Assembly: GCF_003574625.1 (NCBI RefSeq)
Contig: NZ_QNUJ01000004.1
Coordinates: forward strand, 248,001-312,000
Direction of reading: 5' to 3'
Origin: Shinella zoogloeoides
GTDB taxonomy: Bacteria > Pseudomonadota > Alphaproteobacteria > Rhizobiales > Rhizobiaceae
Length of the DNA: 64,000 nucleotides
A model generated the notes under the pieces. The model was not told the origin of the DNA. It saw only the letters and a program-made list of their open reading frames with translations, and ran no database searches. Positions within the stretch are counted from its first letter, which is position 1, and each line of letters begins with the position of its first letter. A program made the translations under genes and the position numbers. This document shows, in pieces, positions 41,249 through 51,162 of this stretch.

Positions 41249-43129
41249 ATGAAGCTGTCAAAGACTGCCGTGCTGGCCGCTGCGCTGGCTCTGTCCTGCG
41301 CCACCATCACGCTGCACGCCGCGCCCGCAAATGCCATTACGCTGATGGATTTCATTCGCGGCGGCAAGAAGAAGGAGCCGAAGCGCGAGGAGCTTCCGGG
41401 CGTGCAAACCGGCGCGGTGATGCCGAATGCCGTGGTAAAGCAGGAAGCAAAGCCCCTGCCGCGCGTCACCGGCCCCCGTTACTATACCTACAAGGCCGAT
41501 GCCCTGAAGCGTGTCGCCGTCGATAAACTGGCCGATCCCGTCGTAACCAGCTCGATCTCCGCGGATATCGTGCCGGCCGGCGATTCCGGCATTCGCGCGG
41601 CCTTCGCTTCGGTCAACGTGCGCACCACGCCGGACGCCGCCAAGGCGGTCGAGACGTTCTACGCCGACCACAAGAAGCTCGTCTGGGTCGTGGGCACGGG
41701 CATCAGCGAGAAAGCCAAGGCTGCCATCGCGGTGCTCGCAGATGCCGCGGCCGTCGGTCTCGACCCCTGGGACTACGCGGTGCAGATCCCCGCGGACAGC
41801 TTCGACAGCGCCGACATGAACGCGCGCTACAACGAGCTTGCGACCTTCGAGATCGCCCTCTCGTCGGCCGTCGCGACCTATGTGCAGGACGCGGTGCGGG
41901 GCCGGATCGATCCGAACCGGATTTCGGGCTATCACGACTTCAAGCGCAAGGACGTCAATCTCGTCGCCGCGCTGAAGAACGTGGCGCTGAGCGGCAACGT
42001 GAAGGGCTACCTCGAAAGCCGCTCGCCGGCCAATGCCGATTTCCAGGCGCTCAAGGCCGAGCTTGCCAGGCTGCGCGCCGAGACCGAGGGCGACGACCGC
42101 GTGGTGATCGCCGAAAATACCCTGCTGAAGCCGGGCCAGAGCAGCCCGGAACTCGCCAATATCGTCAAGGGCATCGTCAAGCACGGCTCGGATGCGTTGA
42201 AGACCGACCATTCGGTGACCATCGCAAGCTATGCGGGCACGCCGGACTATACGCCGGAACTGGTCGCGCTCGTCGAGGCCTTCCAGAAGGAAAACGGCCT
42301 GAAGCCGGACGGCGTCGTCGGCAAGGCGTCGATCCGCAAGCTCGTCGGCGGCGATTCGGTGGCCGACAAGGTCGCCAAGCTCGAAGTCGCGCTGGAACAG
42401 GCCCGCTGGCTGCCGGCCGATCTCGGCGCGCGCCATGTCTTCATCAACCAGCCGGCCTTCATGGTCTACTACTACGAGGACGGCGCGGAAAAGTTCTCGA
42501 TGCGCACGGTCGTCGGCTCCAAGTCGCACCAGACCTATTTCTTCGAGGACCGCATCCAGACCGTCGAGGTCAACCCATATTGGGGCGTGCCGCAGTCGAT
42601 CATCATCAACGAGATGCTGCCGAAGCTGCGCAACGACCCGTCCTATCTCGACCGCATGGGCTACGAGGTGGCCGTGGGCGGCCGGGCGGTGCCGTCGTCC
42701 TCCGTCAACTGGAGCGGCTCGACCGCCGGCGTTTCCGTGCGCCAGCCGCCGAGCGGCGACAATGCGCTGGGCGAATTGAAGATCCTCTTCCCGAACAGCC
42801 ACGCCATCTACATGCACGACACGCCGTCGAAGAGCTTCTTCAAGAAGGACATGCGGGCGCTCAGCCACGGTTGCGTGCGCCTTGCCGAACCGCGCAAGAT
42901 GGCGGCGGCCGTGCTCGGCGTCAGCGAGGCGGATGTCGGCAAGGAGATCGCGGCCGGCCGCAACAAGGCGCTGAGCGTGAAGGCGGATATCCCGATCTAC
43001 ATCACCTATTTCACCGCCTGGCCGAACAAGAACGGCGCGGTCGAATATTTCGACGACGTCTATGGCCGTGACGACTACATGCGCAAGGCCTTCGCCGCCA
43101 CGCGCTCGGCACGGCAGGTCCAGGGCTGA
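41249..43129 (+). CDS. YcbB/LdtD-type L,D-transpeptidase
   Basis: A 626-residue secreted enzyme with a signal peptide (MKLSKTAVLAAALALS, cleavage near AAPANA). A scaffold domain and a peptidoglycan-binding helix bundle (about 330-375, PELVALVEAFQKENGLKPDGVVGKASI) precede the catalytic YkuD domain (about 405-570) with His540 and Cys542 in SHGCVRLAEP. LdtD enzymes form 3-3 cross-links between stem peptides, prominent in rhizobial walls. The ATG at 41249 starts the signal peptide. A perfect palindromic terminator follows. Confidence 0.92.
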   Translation: MKLSKTAVLAAALALSCATITLHAAPANAITLMDFIRGGKKKEPKREELPGVQTGAVMPNAVVKQEAKPLPRVTGPRYYTYKADALKRVAVDKLADPVVTSSISADIVPAGDSGIRAAFASVNVRTTPDAAKAVETFYADHKKLVWVVGTGISEKAKAAIAVLADAAAVGLDPWDYAVQIPADSFDSADMNARYNELATFEIALSSAVATYVQDAVRGRIDPNRISGYHDFKRKDVNLVAALKNVALSGNVKGYLESRSPANADFQALKAELARLRAETEGDDRVVIAENTLLKPGQSSPELANIVKGIVKHGSDALKTDHSVTIASYAGTPDYTPELVALVEAFQKENGLKPDGVVGKASIRKLVGGDSVADKVAKLEVALEQARWLPADLGARHVFINQPAFMVYYYEDGAEKFSMRTVVGSKSHQTYFFEDRIQTVEVNPYWGVPQSIIINEMLPKLRNDPSYLDRMGYEVAVGGRAVPSSSVNWSGSTAGVSVRQPPSGDNALGELKILFPNSHAIYMHDTPSKSFFKKDMRALSHGCVRLAEPRKMAAAVLGVSEADVGKEIAAGRNKALSVKADIPIYITYFTAWPNKNGAVEYFDDVYGRDDYMRKAFAATRSARQVQG

Positions 43130-43155
43130 TGCTGCGAGCCGGCTGGTAAATCAAA

Positions 43156-43186
43156 GGGCACGCCTCCCGGGAGGCGTGCCCTTTTT
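43156..43186. terminator. Terminator between the YcbB-like gene and gph
   Basis: GGGCACGCCTC (43156-43166) pairs with GAGGCGTGCCC (43171-43181); TTTTT follows. AAA before the stem lets it serve the convergent gph gene too. Confidence 0.85.
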
Positions 43187-43219
43187 CATTGCAGCATTTT
43201 CACATTTGCCGGAGATGCT

Positions 43220-43894
43220 CTAGCGGGCGATGAGGCGCTCCACGAGGTCGGGCGTCAGTTCGTCGAAATGGGCGATGACGTGGTTCGGCTCGAGTTCGGC
43301 GACCGGCACGTCCGAATAACCGAAGGGCACGCCGATCGACGGGACGCCGGCATTGCGGGCGACGAGCATGTCGTTGAGGCTGTCGCCGATCATCACCGTG
43401 CGCTTCGGATCCGCCCCGGCAAGGCGGACGGTGCCGAGCAGGTGTTCGGCATCCGGCTTGCGCACGGCGAAGGTATCGCCGCCGGTGATGGCGGCGAAGC
43501 GCGCCGTGAGGCCGAGGCCGTCGACGAGGCGGCGGGCAAGCCCTTCCATCTTGTTCGTGCAGACGGCGAGGCGGTAGCCGGTTCCGGCAAGACGGTCCAT
43601 GGCGTCGGTGAGGCCGGGATAGGGCGTCGAGACGCCGGGCATGGCGTCCGCATAGTGCTCGACGAAGACGGCGAGCATGCGCTGCAGTTCCTCGTCGGAA
43701 ATCTCGCGGCCGCGCAGCGCGAAGGCGCGCTTGATCATCACCTGGCCGCCGTGGCCGACGAGATAGGTGAGGTCGCCATAGCCGACCGGCTCCAGCCCTT
43801 CGAGGCCGATCGTGTGGTTGAGGCTCGCCACGAGATCGTGTGCCGTATCGATGAGGGTGCCGTCGAGATCGAAGACTACGAGAGGAGCGGACAT
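43220..43894 (-). CDS. gph: Phosphoglycolate phosphatase (HAD family)
   Basis: A 224-residue HAD-superfamily phosphatase. Motif I VVFDLDGTLIDTA (Asp9 and Asp11), motif II CTNK near 112-115, and motif III/IV MIGDSLNDMLVARNAGV near 167-183 are all present. The cap helix sequence fits Gph, which removes 2-phosphoglycolate. The start at 43894 is preceded by GCAGG. It is divergent from rpiA with a 189-bp gap, an arrangement kept in rhizobia. Confidence 0.9.
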   Translation of the reverse strand: MSAPLVVFDLDGTLIDTAHDLVASLNHTIGLEGLEPVGYGDLTYLVGHGGQVMIKRAFALRGREISDEELQRMLAVFVEHYADAMPGVSTPYPGLTDAMDRLAGTGYRLAVCTNKMEGLARRLVDGLGLTARFAAITGGDTFAVRKPDAEHLLGTVRLAGADPKRTVMIGDSLNDMLVARNAGVPSIGVPFGYSDVPVAELEPNHVIAHFDELTPDLVERLIAR

Positions 43895-44083
43895 GAAAAC
43901 CTGCGGGTGGAAAGAGGGAGGATGCTTCCGGTATGCGACGGCGGGGCGGCATTTGCAATCCGCTTTCCTGCCGCAGGGAGGCGGCGATTTTGGCTTTCGT
44001 TTGCCGGCAGGGGCGTGTAAGTGTCTCACCGGAATTTCGGCCGCTTCGCGCGCCGGTTTGCAACGGCTCAGGGAGTTTTGGGC

Positions 44084-44782
44084 ATGGACGCCCGTGAAAT
44101 GAAGATCAAGGCCGCCGAGGCAGCGCTGGCCCATGTAGAAGACGGCATGCGCCTCGGCATCGGCACCGGCTCGACCGCCGAGGAATTCGTGCGGCTCCTG
44201 GCCGAGAAGGTGGCCGGCGGCCTCAGGGTCGAGGGCGTGCCCACCTCCGAGCGCACGGCGCGGCTCTGCGTCGAACTCGGCGTGCCGCTGAAGTCGCTCG
44301 ACGAACTGCCGGAACTCGACCTCACCATCGACGGCGCCGACGAGGTGGACGGCAGGCTGCGCCTCATCAAGGGCGGCGGCGGCGCGCTGCTGCGCGAGAA
44401 GATTGTCGCCAGCGCCTCGCAGCGCATGATCGTGATCGCTGACGAGAGCAAGGTCGTCGAGACGCTCGGCGCCTTCAAGCTGCCGATCGAGGTCAATCCG
44501 TTCGGTCTTGCCGCGACGCGCATCGCCATCGAGAAGACGGCCGCGCGCCTTTCCCTTTCCGGTCCGATCGCGCTGCGCACCTCCGGCGACGGCCCGTTCA
44601 TGACGGACGGTGGACACTACATTCTCGACGCATCTTTTGGCCGCATTCCTGATGCAGATGCGCTCGCAAGCAATCTCAATGACATACCGGGCGTCGTCGA
44701 ACACGGCCTCTTCATCAATATGGCGTCGCTTGCCATCATCGCGGGACCCGCTGGTGCGCGCACGCTGACGGCGAAAGAATAG
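44084..44782 (+). CDS. rpiA: Ribose-5-phosphate isomerase A
   Basis: A 232-residue isomerase linking ribose-5-phosphate and ribulose-5-phosphate in the pentose phosphate pathway. [11 protein letters not shown] is near 26-36 (phosphate loop), [12 protein letters not shown] near 82-93 (catalytic Asp) and [11 protein letters not shown] near 100-110 (catalytic Glu and Lys). The ATG at 44084 gives a normal family N-terminus, [15 protein letters not shown]. The DUF2059 gene follows 18 bp later in the same transcript. Confidence 0.95.
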   Translation: MDAREMKIKAAEAALAHVEDGMRLGIGTGSTAEEFVRLLAEKVAGGLRVEGVPTSERTARLCVELGVPLKSLDELPELDLTIDGADEVDGRLRLIKGGGGALLREKIVASASQRMIVIADESKVVETLGAFKLPIEVNPFGLAATRIAIEKTAARLSLSGPIALRTSGDGPFMTDGGHYILDASFGRIPDADALASNLNDIPGVVEHGLFINMASLAIIAGPAGARTLTAKE

Positions 44783-44800
44783 ACAGGAGCACAGACCGAC

Positions 44801-45340
44801 ATGATCAAATTTGCTGGTTTCGGCCGGACCCTCGCGGTGACCCTCATCGTTTCGGCTGGCTTTGCCGGCGCCGTCAAGGCGCAGGACGTCACGGACGCGC
44901 AGATCAAGGCAGCCCGCGCCGCCATCGACGCCATCGGCGCGACGAGCCGCTTCGACGATATCCTTCCGAGCCTTGCCGCCCGGGTGAAGGCGTCTTTCGT
45001 GCAGGCATCGCCGAACCACGAATCGGAAATCAGTGCCGTCGTCGACGAACAGGCGCTGGCGCTGGCGCCGCGCCGTGCTGACCTCGAGAAGGAAGCCGCG
45101 ACGATCTACGCCAAGACCTTCACGCAGGACGAGCTGAAGGCCATTGCCGACTTCTACGGCTCGGCCGTCGGCAAGAAGCTGCTGTCGGACGGCCCGATCG
45201 CCACGCGCGAAGTCGTGAAGGCTGCCGAAATCTGGGCTTCGGGCATCGACCGCGACCTGCGCACCGAAAGCGGCACCAAGCTCGACCAGATGATTGGCGC
45301 CAAGCCTGCCGAGGGCGGCGACGCGAAGCCGAAGCAGTAA
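44801..45340 (+). CDS. DUF2059 secreted protein
   Basis: A 179-residue protein with a signal peptide (cleavage after VKA, near 28). The mature part is helical; TFTQDELKAIADFYGSAVGKKL near 109-130 is the DUF2059 signature. The family is common in proteobacterial periplasms and its function is unknown. The gene follows rpiA by 18 bp and ends with a strong terminator, so rpiA-DUF2059 is a two-gene unit. Confidence 0.85.
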   Translation: MIKFAGFGRTLAVTLIVSAGFAGAVKAQDVTDAQIKAARAAIDAIGATSRFDDILPSLAARVKASFVQASPNHESEISAVVDEQALALAPRRADLEKEAATIYAKTFTQDELKAIADFYGSAVGKKLLSDGPIATREVVKAAEIWASGIDRDLRTESGTKLDQMIGAKPAEGGDAKPKQ

Positions 45341-45350
45341 GTATCGACGG

Positions 45351-45377
45351 AAAAAGGCGGCCACGGGCCGCCTTTTT
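45351..45377. terminator. Terminator after the DUF2059 gene
   Basis: AAAAAGGCGGCC (45351-45362), loop ACG, GGCCGCCTTTTT (45366-45377). The stem is symmetrical with A and T tracts, so it works for both convergent genes. Confidence 0.9.
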
Positions 45378-45409
45378 CATATGCCTCGATGGCGACGGCC
45401 CGGCGCCGT

Positions 45410-45745
45410 CTATTCGTGGATCGTGTAGGAGCCGAGTTCGCACAGGTTCTGCGTGTCGGTCGTCGTATCCAGGGCGGAATCCTCCGAAAACTCGAAGCGC
45501 ATGTCGTACTCGCAGACATCGCGGCCATCCGCGATGGTGACTTCGATCGTCTCGCCGGGCTCGAGCACCTGGTCGCCGAACACATCCTCTTCCCAACGGT
45601 CCTCGCCGACCGGGGAGGTGTAGAAGGCGGTGAGCGTGGAATTGGTGCCGTTCCTTAGCTCGAAGACGAGGTCTTCGGCGGCCGCAGGGCCTGCCAGGAG
45701 GGCGAGTACGGCCGCGCAGGCCGCGATACGCAGGGGCTTTTTCAT
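45410..45745 (-). CDS. Small secreted protein, rhizobial conserved family
   Basis: A 111-residue protein with a clear signal peptide (MKKPLRIAACAAVLALLAGPAAA). The mature part begins EDLVFELRNGTNSTLTAFYTS and includes GETIEVTIADGRDVCEYDMRF and the C-terminal LCELGSYTIHE, with two cysteines that may pair. I recognise it only as a conserved alphaproteobacterial secreted family, sometimes wrongly labelled argininosuccinate lyase. The ATG at 45754 is a possible earlier start. It is divergent from gor. Confidence 0.72.
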   Translation of the reverse strand: MKKPLRIAACAAVLALLAGPAAAEDLVFELRNGTNSTLTAFYTSPVGEDRWEEDVFGDQVLEPGETIEVTIADGRDVCEYDMRFEFSEDSALDTTTDTQNLCELGSYTIHE

Positions 45746-46015
45746 GATGATCATCCACTTGGACCACAATCGGTCAGGTATTTCCTAACGCCCCTTCGCC
45801 CCGGCGTAAATCGGGCATCCACGCCGCCCGGTCCAGCATTTGGGGCGGATTTTCCGGCAATGTAAAGCGACCGCAGCGGGAGTGGCGCTCAACCGGCGAT
45901 CCGGCCTTTTCCTTTTGGGCGCGCTGTTCCTATATGTGTCGGACGCAGCGGGCGGATTCGCCTTCCGCGTCCTCAGACGGCCGTCCGGCCAGGCTTGCCC
46001 GCAGGAGATCGCGAC

Positions 46016-47404
46016 ATGACGACATTCGACTACGACCTCTTCGTCATCGGTGGAGGCTCCGGCGGCGTGCGCAGCGCGCGCCTTGCCGCAGCCATGGGCA
46101 AGAAGGTGGCGATCGCCGAGGAGTTCCGCTTCGGCGGCACCTGTGTCATCCGCGGCTGCGTGCCGAAGAAGCTCTATGTCTATGCCTCGCAGTTCCACGA
46201 GCATTTCGAGGATGCCGCCGGCTTCGGCTGGCAGGTCGGCGAGACGACATTCGACTGGCCGGCGCTCGTTTCGGCCAAGGAGAAGGAGATCGCGCGCCTC
46301 GAAGGTCTCTATCGCAAAGGGCTGGAGAATGCCGGCGCGATCATCCTCGCGACGCGCGCAGTACTCGTCGGGCCGAACACGATCCGCCTGACCGCCACCG
46401 ACGAGCTGGTGACGGCCGAGCGCATCCTGATCGCCGTCGGCGGTCATCCGACGCCGCATTTCGACCTGCCCGGTCATGATCTCTGCATCACCTCGAACGA
46501 GGCCTTCGACCTGCCGGCGCTGCCGAAATCCATCCTGATCGCGGGCGGTGGCTATATCGCCGTCGAATTCGCCAATATCTTCCACGGGCTCGGTGTCGAG
46601 ACGACGTTGATCTATCGCGGCAAGCAGATCCTCTCGCGCTTCGATCAGGACATGCGCCACGGCCTGCAGTCGGCGATGATCGGCAAGGGCATCCGCGTCA
46701 TCTGCGAGGATATCATCACCAGCGTCGCCGAAGGCGAGGGCGGGCGCCGTGTCGTGAAGACCAAGACCGGCGAGACACTGACCGTCGACCAGGTGATGCT
46801 GGCGCTCGGCCGCGTGCCGAACACCGGCAGCCTCGGGCTGGAGACGGCGGGCGTCGCCATGAACGAGCGTGGCGCGATCATCGTCGATGAGCATTCGCGG
46901 ACCAACGCTCCCGGCATCTTTGCGCTTGGCGACGTGACCGACCGCGTGCAGCTGACGCCGGTCGCGATCCACGAAGCGATGTGCTTCATCGAGACGGAGT
47001 TTCGCGGCAATCCGGTCTCGCCGGATCATGACCTCATCGCGACCGCCGTGTTCTCGCAGCCCGAGATCGGTACGGTCGGCCTCAGCGAGGAGGAAGCAGC
47101 GAAGCGGTTCGACGATCTCGAAATCTACCGCGCCGAGTTCCGCCCGATGAAGGCGACGCTTTCCGGCCGGCAGGAAAAGACGATCATGAAGCTCGTCGTC
47201 AATGCCTCCGACCGAAAGGTGGTGGGCGCGCATATCCTCGGCCACGAGGCGGGCGAGATGGCGCAACTTCTTGGCATCTCGCTGAAGGCTGGTGTCACCA
47301 AGGACGACTTCGACCGCACCATGGCGGTGCATCCGACGGCGTCGGAGGAACTGGTGACGATGTACCAGCCAAGCTACCGCGTCAGGAACGGCCAGCGGGT
47401 CTGA
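46016..47404 (+). CDS. gor: Glutathione-disulfide reductase
   Basis: A 462-residue FAD/NADPH-dependent reductase. The FAD loop GGGSGG is at 12-17, the redox-active pair is Cys43/Cys48 in GGTCVIRGCVPKK, the NAD(P) loop is GGGYIAVEFA near 180-189 and the catalytic His lies in the C-terminal HPTASEE. It keeps glutathione reduced. AGGAG stands eight bases before the ATG at 46016, so a longer in-frame start is not needed. In rhizobia gor commonly follows gph and rpiA, as here. Confidence 0.95.
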   Translation: MTTFDYDLFVIGGGSGGVRSARLAAAMGKKVAIAEEFRFGGTCVIRGCVPKKLYVYASQFHEHFEDAAGFGWQVGETTFDWPALVSAKEKEIARLEGLYRKGLENAGAIILATRAVLVGPNTIRLTATDELVTAERILIAVGGHPTPHFDLPGHDLCITSNEAFDLPALPKSILIAGGGYIAVEFANIFHGLGVETTLIYRGKQILSRFDQDMRHGLQSAMIGKGIRVICEDIITSVAEGEGGRRVVKTKTGETLTVDQVMLALGRVPNTGSLGLETAGVAMNERGAIIVDEHSRTNAPGIFALGDVTDRVQLTPVAIHEAMCFIETEFRGNPVSPDHDLIATAVFSQPEIGTVGLSEEEAAKRFDDLEIYRAEFRPMKATLSGRQEKTIMKLVVNASDRKVVGAHILGHEAGEMAQLLGISLKAGVTKDDFDRTMAVHPTASEELVTMYQPSYRVRNGQRV

Positions 47405-47551
47405 CGGCGGTTGCCACATCTGGCGCATTTGGGACAGTCGATCGCTAGAACTCCCGCTATGCAAGAACCATCTATCGGTTTATAAGCCCGCATCGTTAAA
47501 ACGGAGGGGCGTTCCTGGCTTGTTGGGAGCGCTTCAGGACAGGTGAGTATC

Positions 47552-48925
47552 ATGGCACAGAATTGGACGCCGAGCAGCTGGCGGCAGAAGCCCATCCAGC
47601 AGGTTCCGGATTATCCCGATCTCGCCGCATTGGCGGCGACCGAAGAACGCCTCGCGAAGTTTCCGCCGCTCGTCTTCGCCGGTGAGGCACGCCGCCTCAA
47701 GACCGCGCTTGCGAACGTGGCCGAAGGCAAGGGCTTCCTGCTTCAGGGCGGCGATTGCGCCGAGAGTTTCGCCGAGCACGGTGCCGATACGATCCGCGAC
47801 TTCTTCCGCGCCTTCCTCCAGATGGCCGTGGTGCTGACCTTCGGCGCCCAGCTTCCGGTGGTCAAGGTCGGCCGCATCGCCGGCCAGTTCGCCAAGCCCC
47901 GTTCCTCGGGCATCGAGAAGCAGGGCGATGTATCGCTGCCGTCCTACCGCGGCGACATCATCAACGGCATCGAGTTCACGGAAGAGGCCCGCGTGCCGAA
48001 CCCGGAACGCCAGATCATGGCCTACCGCCAGTCCGCGGCGACGCTGAACCTCCTGCGCGCTTTCGCCATGGGCGGCTATGCCAACCTGGAGAACGTCAAC
48101 CAGTGGATGCTTGGCTTCGTCAAGGACAGCCCGCAGGCCGAGCGCTACCGCAAGCTCGCCGACCGGATTTCCGAGACCATGGACTTCATGAAGGCCATCG
48201 GCATCACCTCGGAGAACCACGCGAACCTGCGCGAGACGGATTTCTTCACCAGCCATGAGGCGCTGCTGCTCGGTTACGAGCAGGCGCTGACCCGCGTCGA
48301 TTCGACCTCGGGCGACTGGTACGCGACGTCCGGCCATATGATCTGGATCGGCGACCGCACCCGCCAGGCCGACCATGCGCATATCGAATATTGCCGTGGC
48401 ATCAAGAACCCGATCGGCCTCAAGTGCGGTCCGTCGCTGACGAGCGATGGCCTCCTTGAGCTCATCGACCTCCTCAACCCGCAGAACGAGGCCGGCCGCC
48501 TGACGCTGATCTGCCGCTTCGGCCACGACAAGGTCGCGGAGAACCTGCCGCGCCTCATCCGTGCCGTCGAGCGGGAAGGCAAGAAGGTCGTGTGGTCCTG
48601 CGACCCGATGCATGGCAACACGATCACGCTCAACAACTACAAGACCCGTCCCTTCGAGCGGATCCTGTCGGAAGTGGAGAGCTTCTTCCAGATCCACCGC
48701 GCCGAAGGCACGCATCCGGGCGGCATCCATATCGAGATGACCGGCAACGACGTGACGGAATGCACGGGCGGCGCACGGGCGCTTTCGGGCGCGGACCTTG
48801 GCGACCGCTACCACACGCATTGCGACCCGCGCCTCAACGCCGACCAGGCGCTGGAGCTCGCCTTCCTTCTTGCCGAGCGCATGAAGGGCGGCCGCGACGA
48901 GAAGCGGATGGTCGTGAACGGCTGA
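47552..48925 (+). CDS. aroF: Class II (plant-type) DAHP synthase
   Basis: A 457-residue 3-deoxy-D-arabino-heptulosonate-7-phosphate synthase of class II, the first step of the shikimate pathway, joining phosphoenolpyruvate and erythrose-4-phosphate. Motifs include [13 protein letters not shown] near 64-76 (metal-binding Cys), [11 protein letters not shown] near 350-360, and [11 protein letters not shown] with ECTGG near 388-410. The ATG at 47552 gives [11 protein letters not shown], the normal class II start; a GTG nine bases earlier is possible. The symbol varies between genomes (aroG, aroF). A terminator lies 75 bp after the stop. Confidence 0.93.
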   Translation: MAQNWTPSSWRQKPIQQVPDYPDLAALAATEERLAKFPPLVFAGEARRLKTALANVAEGKGFLLQGGDCAESFAEHGADTIRDFFRAFLQMAVVLTFGAQLPVVKVGRIAGQFAKPRSSGIEKQGDVSLPSYRGDIINGIEFTEEARVPNPERQIMAYRQSAATLNLLRAFAMGGYANLENVNQWMLGFVKDSPQAERYRKLADRISETMDFMKAIGITSENHANLRETDFFTSHEALLLGYEQALTRVDSTSGDWYATSGHMIWIGDRTRQADHAHIEYCRGIKNPIGLKCGPSLTSDGLLELIDLLNPQNEAGRLTLICRFGHDKVAENLPRLIRAVEREGKKVVWSCDPMHGNTITLNNYKTRPFERILSEVESFFQIHRAEGTHPGGIHIEMTGNDVTECTGGARALSGADLGDRYHTHCDPRLNADQALELAFLLAERMKGGRDEKRMVVNG

Positions 48926-49000
48926 TCGCCTTCCGTTCACGCTTCGGTTCCGTCGATGAGCGGGGCTGATGCATGCATTCAGGAATGTGAATTTGACAGG

Positions 49001-49032
49001 ACCGGGCCGGCTGGCAAAGCTGGCCCGGTTTT
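49001..49032 (+). terminator. Terminator of the DAHP synthase gene
   Basis: ACCGGGCC (49001-49008) pairs with GGCCCGGT (49022-49029), with an inner GCT/AGC hairpin and a short T-run. It lies just before the ribosome site of the GFA gene. Confidence 0.7.
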
Positions 49033-49046
49033 CGTTTGGGGGGAAT

Positions 49047-49442
49047 ATGAGCGAGGAACATCGGGGACATTGCCTCTGCGGCGCGGTGCGTTTCCGCACG
49101 CAAGGAGACCTCAGCAAGATCGTCGCCTGCCATTGCAGCCAGTGCCGGCGGCAGACCGGGAATTTCTACGCCGCGGTCAATGTGCGCGACGAGAAGCTGA
49201 CGGTGGAAGGATCGGAGAACGTCGCCTGGTATCGTGCAAGCGATTGGGCGGGCCGGGGCTTCTGCCGGACCTGCGGCTCCGCCCTGTTCTGGAAGGGCGA
49301 CGGTTCCAACTATACCTCGGTCATGGCCGGCTCCTTCGACAGGCCGACGGGGTTTTCCATCGGCGTGCACATCTATTGCGCCGACAAGGGCGACTATTAC
49401 GAGATTACCGACGGCGCGCCGCAATTCCCGCAGGGCGGCTAA
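49047..49442 (+). CDS. GFA-family zinc protein (glutathione-dependent formaldehyde-activating-like)
   Basis: A 131-residue Mss4-like protein of the GFA/CENP-V family. Zinc ligands are CLC at Cys9/Cys11, CHCSQC with Cys28/30/33 and CRTC with Cys73/Cys76. The family includes glutathione-dependent formaldehyde-activating enzyme, but most members are uncharacterised. GGGGGGA precedes the ATG at 49047, so the longer frame from 48969 is not used. The gene is convergent with tadG, with a gap of only 3 bp. Confidence 0.9.
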   Translation: MSEEHRGHCLCGAVRFRTQGDLSKIVACHCSQCRRQTGNFYAAVNVRDEKLTVEGSENVAWYRASDWAGRGFCRTCGSALFWKGDGSNYTSVMAGSFDRPTGFSIGVHIYCADKGDYYEITDGAPQFPQGG

Positions 49443-49445
49443 GCC

Positions 49446-51161
49446 CTATTGCACGAGGGCGGGGCGCTGGCAGGCGACGCCCGTCACGCGGATATCCGCT
49501 TCCCCGATCTTCACGCCGACGGCGAGCAGCAGATTGTAGAGCAGTTCGTCCAGCGCTGGCGTCGCCGCGCCGAGCGTCGAGGCGAGCGCCTGCGTGACGA
49601 GCGAGGTGCTGAGCCCGAGATTGAGCAGCTTGATGTTGATCTCGACCTCGAGCTTTCCGAGCAGGCTCTGGATGGTGGAGGTGAGCGTATCGCGTGTCGA
49701 GGTGGATTTCGTCGCCTTGGCGGCGATCTCCGTCGGCGTGAAGGTGAGGCGGTCCTTCGTAAGGTTCTTGGCCTCGGCATGCGCCAGCGCGTCGATGCTG
49801 AGGAGCAGGGCATCGACGATCCGGGCTTTCTGCACCCGGGGCTCGTCGGAGAAATCGGCGAGCACGGACGGGTCCACCTTGCCGATGGCGATCTCCGCCA
49901 CGCCCGCCACGGCATCGACCGCGACATTGGCATTGGACGGCGAGCCGCCGAGGCAGCGGATATCGGCGAGCTTTGCCTCGGACGCTGCGACCTCGACATA
50001 GAGCGGCAGCTTGATCCGAAGGCCCGCCAGCGCGGCAAGCCCGTCGACGCCGACCTCGACCGCAAGTCGCGTCTGGGCGCTGCGCACGGCGCTGCCAGGT
50101 GCGCCCAGACGGTGGGAGGGCGTTTCGACCGGCGGTTCGCCGATGGCGAGCGCGACCGTCACCGAGGCGAGGCCCGGAATGGCAAGGCCGGTGTCGAGCG
50201 CCACCTGGTTCTTGCCGTTGGCAAGGGCCGCGGCGGCGGTGACGATCTGCAGGGCGTTGACGGACATCGCCCAGTCGCCGCCCGTCGCCACGGCTATGCC
50301 CTTCTTCGGGTCGATGTTGAGGATGCGGGCGAGGGGGAGCTTCACCTTGCTGCCCGACGTCGCCGTCTCTATGGCGTGGAGGGCGGAGCGGACAGGGCCG
50401 GAAAGCCCCTCGACGGCGCGCATGGAGGCGAGAAGCTGCGGCATGGTGATGCCGGCATTCAGCACGTCCTCATAGGTGCCGGCCGTCAGGTTCAATTGCG
50501 TGGCGACGGCCTTCAGGAAGGGCTGTACCGAAAGATCCGTGTCGACCAACGCGCGGTAGTCCATCACCTTGAGCGAAAGCTTCGTGCCGAGGAGCTTGCC
50601 GAGCAGTGCGTTGAGGATGCCGTCGTTGAGGCTGGCAAGGCGTGTGCCGATGGAGAAGGCGGCGACCTTGGTGCGCGATGCCGAGCCGGTTGCCGAAAGC
50701 AGCGGCGACTTCGGCATGAAGACAGAGGCGACGAAGAGGTCGGCGGGGCGGGACAGCGTCACCCGTGCGGCGTCGGCATCGGCCGTCGCCGGCTTGAAGC
50801 GGTCCTCGGGCGGAATGTCGGGATCGGCGACGTAGCGGCCGCGCTCGACCGTCGCGGTGGTGACGGCGGCCTTGAGGCCGACCGGCGTCGCGGCGGGGAT
50901 CGTCACGCCGTTCGTGCCGGAGACGGAAGCCGGCAGGTGGTTGAGTGCGAAATAGGTCGCGGCAGCCTTTTCCGCCTCCGCCACGTTGGAGGCGGCGGCG
51001 ATCGCGGCAAGGTCCGCGGAGGACTGCAACTGCCGACGCTGCACGGTGAGGTAGCCGTAGTCCACGCCCAGCGCCAGCGAGAAGATCATCAGGGGCAGGC
51101 TCGCCGCCGCGAGTATGCCGATATTGCCGGAACGGTCCTGGAGCAGGCGGGGAGGCTTCAT
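49446..51161 (-). CDS. TadG-like Flp pilus assembly protein
   Basis: A 571-residue protein with a short basic N-terminus (DRSGNIGILAAASLPLMIF) and one membrane span (about 12-37), followed by QRRQLQSSADLAAIAAA, the TadE/TadG signature. The long periplasmic part has no von Willebrand motif, so it is a short-form TadG. Such proteins help assemble or anchor Tad pili. The start lies one base after the stop of the tadE-like gene. Other tad genes are absent from the window, so the pair is outside the main tad locus. Confidence 0.82.
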   Translation of the reverse strand: MKPPRLLQDRSGNIGILAAASLPLMIFSLALGVDYGYLTVQRRQLQSSADLAAIAAASNVAEAEKAAATYFALNHLPASVSGTNGVTIPAATPVGLKAAVTTATVERGRYVADPDIPPEDRFKPATADADAARVTLSRPADLFVASVFMPKSPLLSATGSASRTKVAAFSIGTRLASLNDGILNALLGKLLGTKLSLKVMDYRALVDTDLSVQPFLKAVATQLNLTAGTYEDVLNAGITMPQLLASMRAVEGLSGPVRSALHAIETATSGSKVKLPLARILNIDPKKGIAVATGGDWAMSVNALQIVTAAAALANGKNQVALDTGLAIPGLASVTVALAIGEPPVETPSHRLGAPGSAVRSAQTRLAVEVGVDGLAALAGLRIKLPLYVEVAASEAKLADIRCLGGSPSNANVAVDAVAGVAEIAIGKVDPSVLADFSDEPRVQKARIVDALLLSIDALAHAEAKNLTKDRLTFTPTEIAAKATKSTSTRDTLTSTIQSLLGKLEVEINIKLLNLGLSTSLVTQALASTLGAATPALDELLYNLLLAVGVKIGEADIRVTGVACQRPALVQ

Positions 51162-51162
51162 C

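Noticed and set aside
47459-47485. Eight-codon frame upstream of the DAHP synthase gene, considered as an attenuation leader peptide
   Set aside because: It has no Trp, Phe or Tyr codons, no ribosome site, and no terminator/antiterminator follows.
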